Positions 62,489 through 64,000 of a stretch of 64,000 nucleotides of DNA are shown here, piece by piece; within the stretch, counting starts at the first letter, position 1; every line of letters starts with the position of its first letter. Source of the stretch: DATBLE01 sp963837265 (GTDB lineage: Bacteria > Actinomycetota > Thermoleophilia > Gaiellales > Gaiellaceae); assembly GCA_963837265.1 (NCBI GenBank), contig CAWIMQ010000011.1:124001-188000 (forward strand). The letters are read 5' to 3'. Under the pieces are notes generated by a model that had not been told where the DNA came from, did not search any database, and was given only the letters and a program-made list of their open reading frames with translations. Made by a program: the position numbers and the translations under genes.

Positions 62489-64000
62489 ATGAAGATCCTC
62501 TTCGTCATCAAGAACACGGCGAACCTGCGCACCCTGGCCCCGGTTGTGCGACAGCTGGACGACCGCGGGCACGAGATCCGGATCGCCTGCCGGGACGTCA
62601 AGTCGACCGAGTCGCGCGAGCTCCTCGAGCTGCTCGCGCACGGGAGCTCGGGCACGAGCCTCGTCCCGCACCCGTTCCCGCGGGTCGCCGGCTGGAGCGA
62701 GCTCGCCGCCTCGCTCCGCCGGACGATCGACTACCTCCGCTACCTCGAGCCGGTGTACCGCGACTCGGCCAAGCTGCGCGCACGGGCCGAGGCCGAGGCA
62801 CCGGCGTCGCTGCGCGCGCCCGCCCGGCTGCTGGGCAGGATCCCGTACGGCGCCGGGGCCGGCCGGCGGGTTCTCCAGGCCGTGGAGCGCTGCCTCGAGC
62901 CTCCTCCGCAGACGGTGTCGTTCCTGGCCGAGCACTCACCCGACGTGCTCATGATCACGCCGCTGATCGGGTTCGGCACGCCCCAGGCGGAGATGGTCCG
63001 GGCGGCGAGGCGCCTGGGCATCCCCGTGTGCTTCCCCGTTCGCAGCTGGGACAACCTGACGAACAAGGGCCTCCTCCGGGACGCGCCCGATCTCGTCCTC
63101 GTCTGGAACGACCTGCAGGCGGCCGAGGCGGTCGAGCTGCACGGGGTGCCGGCAGGGCGGGTCGTGGTCACGGGCGCCCCGGCCTACGACCACTGGTTCG
63201 ACTGGCGGCCGAGCCGGGGGCGGGCGGAGTTCCTGGCCGAGGTGGGTCTCGATCCGGGCCGCCCCGTGGTTCTCTACGTCGGCTCCTCCGAGTTCATCGC
63301 CCCGGACGAGGCCTCGTTCGTCGGCCGCTGGGTCGAGGCGATCCGCGCACACGGCGGCGTCCTCCGCGACGTCGGGATCCTGGTGCGCCCGCACCCGCTC
63401 GCGGTCTCGGGCTTCCGCGACCTCTCCTTCCGGGATCCCCAGGTGGCGGTCTGGCCGCGGACGGGTGAGTTCCCGATCGGCGGCTCCGCCCGCCGGAACT
63501 TCTTCGACTCGATCTTCCACAGCTCGGCGGTCGTCGGGATCAACACCAGCGCGCAGATCGAGAGCGCGATCGTCGGCCGGCCGGTGCACACGATCCTCGC
63601 CGGCGAGTTCCGCGAAACGCAGCGGGGAACGCTCCACTTCCGGTATCTCGCCGACGAGGACTTCGGCCACCTGCGCGTCGCGGGCACGCTCGAGGAGCAC
63701 GCCGCGCAGCTCGAGCGGTCCCTGGCCGAGGGCGACGACGACGACCTGAACGAGCGGTTCCTGCGCCGGTTCGTCCGGCCGTTCGGGCTCGACGTGCCGG
63801 CCACCCCGCTCGCCGCCGACGCGATCGAGGCGCTGGCGGAAGGCCCGCGCCCGTCGCCGCGGCGGGAGCCGATCCTGGCTCCGGCGGTCCGGGTCGCCCT
63901 CCGGCCGCTCGCAGACCGTCAGGCACGGATTCGCCGGCAGGCGAAGCGCGCGTCGGCCTCGATCTCCCCTCTCGACGAGCTGAAGCGGATGGTCCGCAAG
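62489..64000 (+). CDS. SWDNL-family GT-B-like transferase, copy 12 (3' end beyond window)
   Basis: An open frame of 504 codons from the ATG at 62489 runs off the right edge without a stop. N-terminus: MKILFVIKNTANLRTLAPVV. Motifs: RSWDNLTNKGLLRDAPDLVL, VWNDLQAAEAVELHG, GAPAYDHWFDW, VLYVGSSEFIAPDEASFVG, LVRPHPLAVSGF, NTSAQIESAIVGRPVHT and TQRGTLHFRYL. After residue 455 the basic tail typical of the D-x-W-F subgroup begins (VRVALRPLADRQARIRRQAK). It shows that the paralogue array continues beyond the window. Domain complete; only the tail may be missing. Confidence 0.7.
   Translation, partial: MKILFVIKNTANLRTLAPVVRQLDDRGHEIRIACRDVKSTESRELLELLAHGSSGTSLVPHPFPRVAGWSELAASLRRTIDYLRYLEPVYRDSAKLRARAEAEAPASLRAPARLLGRIPYGAGAGRRVLQAVERCLEPPPQTVSFLAEHSPDVLMITPLIGFGTPQAEMVRAARRLGIPVCFPVRSWDNLTNKGLLRDAPDLVLVWNDLQAAEAVELHGVPAGRVVVTGAPAYDHWFDWRPSRGRAEFLAEVGLDPGRPVVLYVGSSEFIAPDEASFVGRWVEAIRAHGGVLRDVGILVRPHPLAVSGFRDLSFRDPQVAVWPRTGEFPIGGSARRNFFDSIFHSSAVVGINTSAQIESAIVGRPVHTILAGEFRETQRGTLHFRYLADEDFGHLRVAGTLEEHAAQLERSLAEGDDDDLNERFLRRFVRPFGLDVPATPLAADAIEALAEGPRPSPRREPILAPAVRVALRPLADRQARIRRQAKRASASISPLDELKRMVRK

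Noticed and set aside
1..64000. tRNA, rRNA, riboswitch or insertion-sequence genes
   Set aside because: No cloverleaf with conserved TPsiC-loop sequence, no rRNA core sequence, no known riboswitch core and no transposase motif was recognised by reading; a covariance-model scan would be needed to exclude them fully.

Overview
The window is very GC-rich chromosomal DNA from an actinobacterium, probably a deep-branching or uncultured Thermoleophilia-like lineage. The reasons are extreme G/C third positions, frequent GTG/TTG starts, stop/start overlaps of the GTGA, ATGA and TTGA type, and many apparently leaderless genes with a TANNNT -10 box 6-10 nt before the start codon. The lineage is an inference; no rRNA or tRNA gene, transposase, integrase or CRISPR array was seen. 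Almost the whole window is one cell-surface glycan locus of about 50 genes.

Left part (1-9.3 kb): the start of a Wzx-like flippase with a GT4 glycosyltransferase; a VapBC toxin-antitoxin pair; a leftward set of ATP-grasp, polysaccharide deacetylase and methyltransferase genes headed by a small secreted subtilisin-inhibitor-like gene; a rightward epimerase/aminotransferase pair; and a TetR/EmrB-type efflux module.

Middle part (9.3-31.9 kb): a mostly rightward run with a DPM/GtrB-like GT2, a 4,6-dehydratase, ATP-grasp and DegT aminotransferase set, an LPG-synthase-like membrane protein, a WbbL-like GT2, a large multi-pass membrane protein, two GT4 enzymes, an O-antigen ligase/polymerase, an epimerase, NeuB, SDR, aldehyde dehydrogenase, an initiating phosphoglycosyl transferase, a GSCFA protein (opposite strand), NeuA, a sulfotransferase with a broken duplicate, and a transketolase. 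Small palindromic or tandem repeats sit at several junctions.

Right part (31.9-64 kb): dominated by 11 genes carrying 12 copies of one GT-B-like domain marked by SWDNL, VWN..Q..EA..LHG, RPHP and NTSA.IEA motifs. Among them lie two GT32-type transferases, a CTP/ATP-type nucleotidyltransferase, an OafA-type acyltransferase, two further sulfotransferases, two methyltransferases, a second NeuA/NeuB pair with a NeuC-like epimerase, and an ABC-2 exporter whose ATPase subunit has lost all four recognisable catalytic motifs.

Taken together the genes can make activated amino sugars and nonulosonic (sialic/legionaminic-like) acids, start a lipid-linked glycan, extend it with a large set of transferases, decorate it with sulfate, acyl and methyl groups, and export it by a flippase/polymerase route and possibly an ABC route. 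The 12-domain transferase family and the degenerate ABC ATPase are the least conventional parts and the best candidates for an undescribed system.
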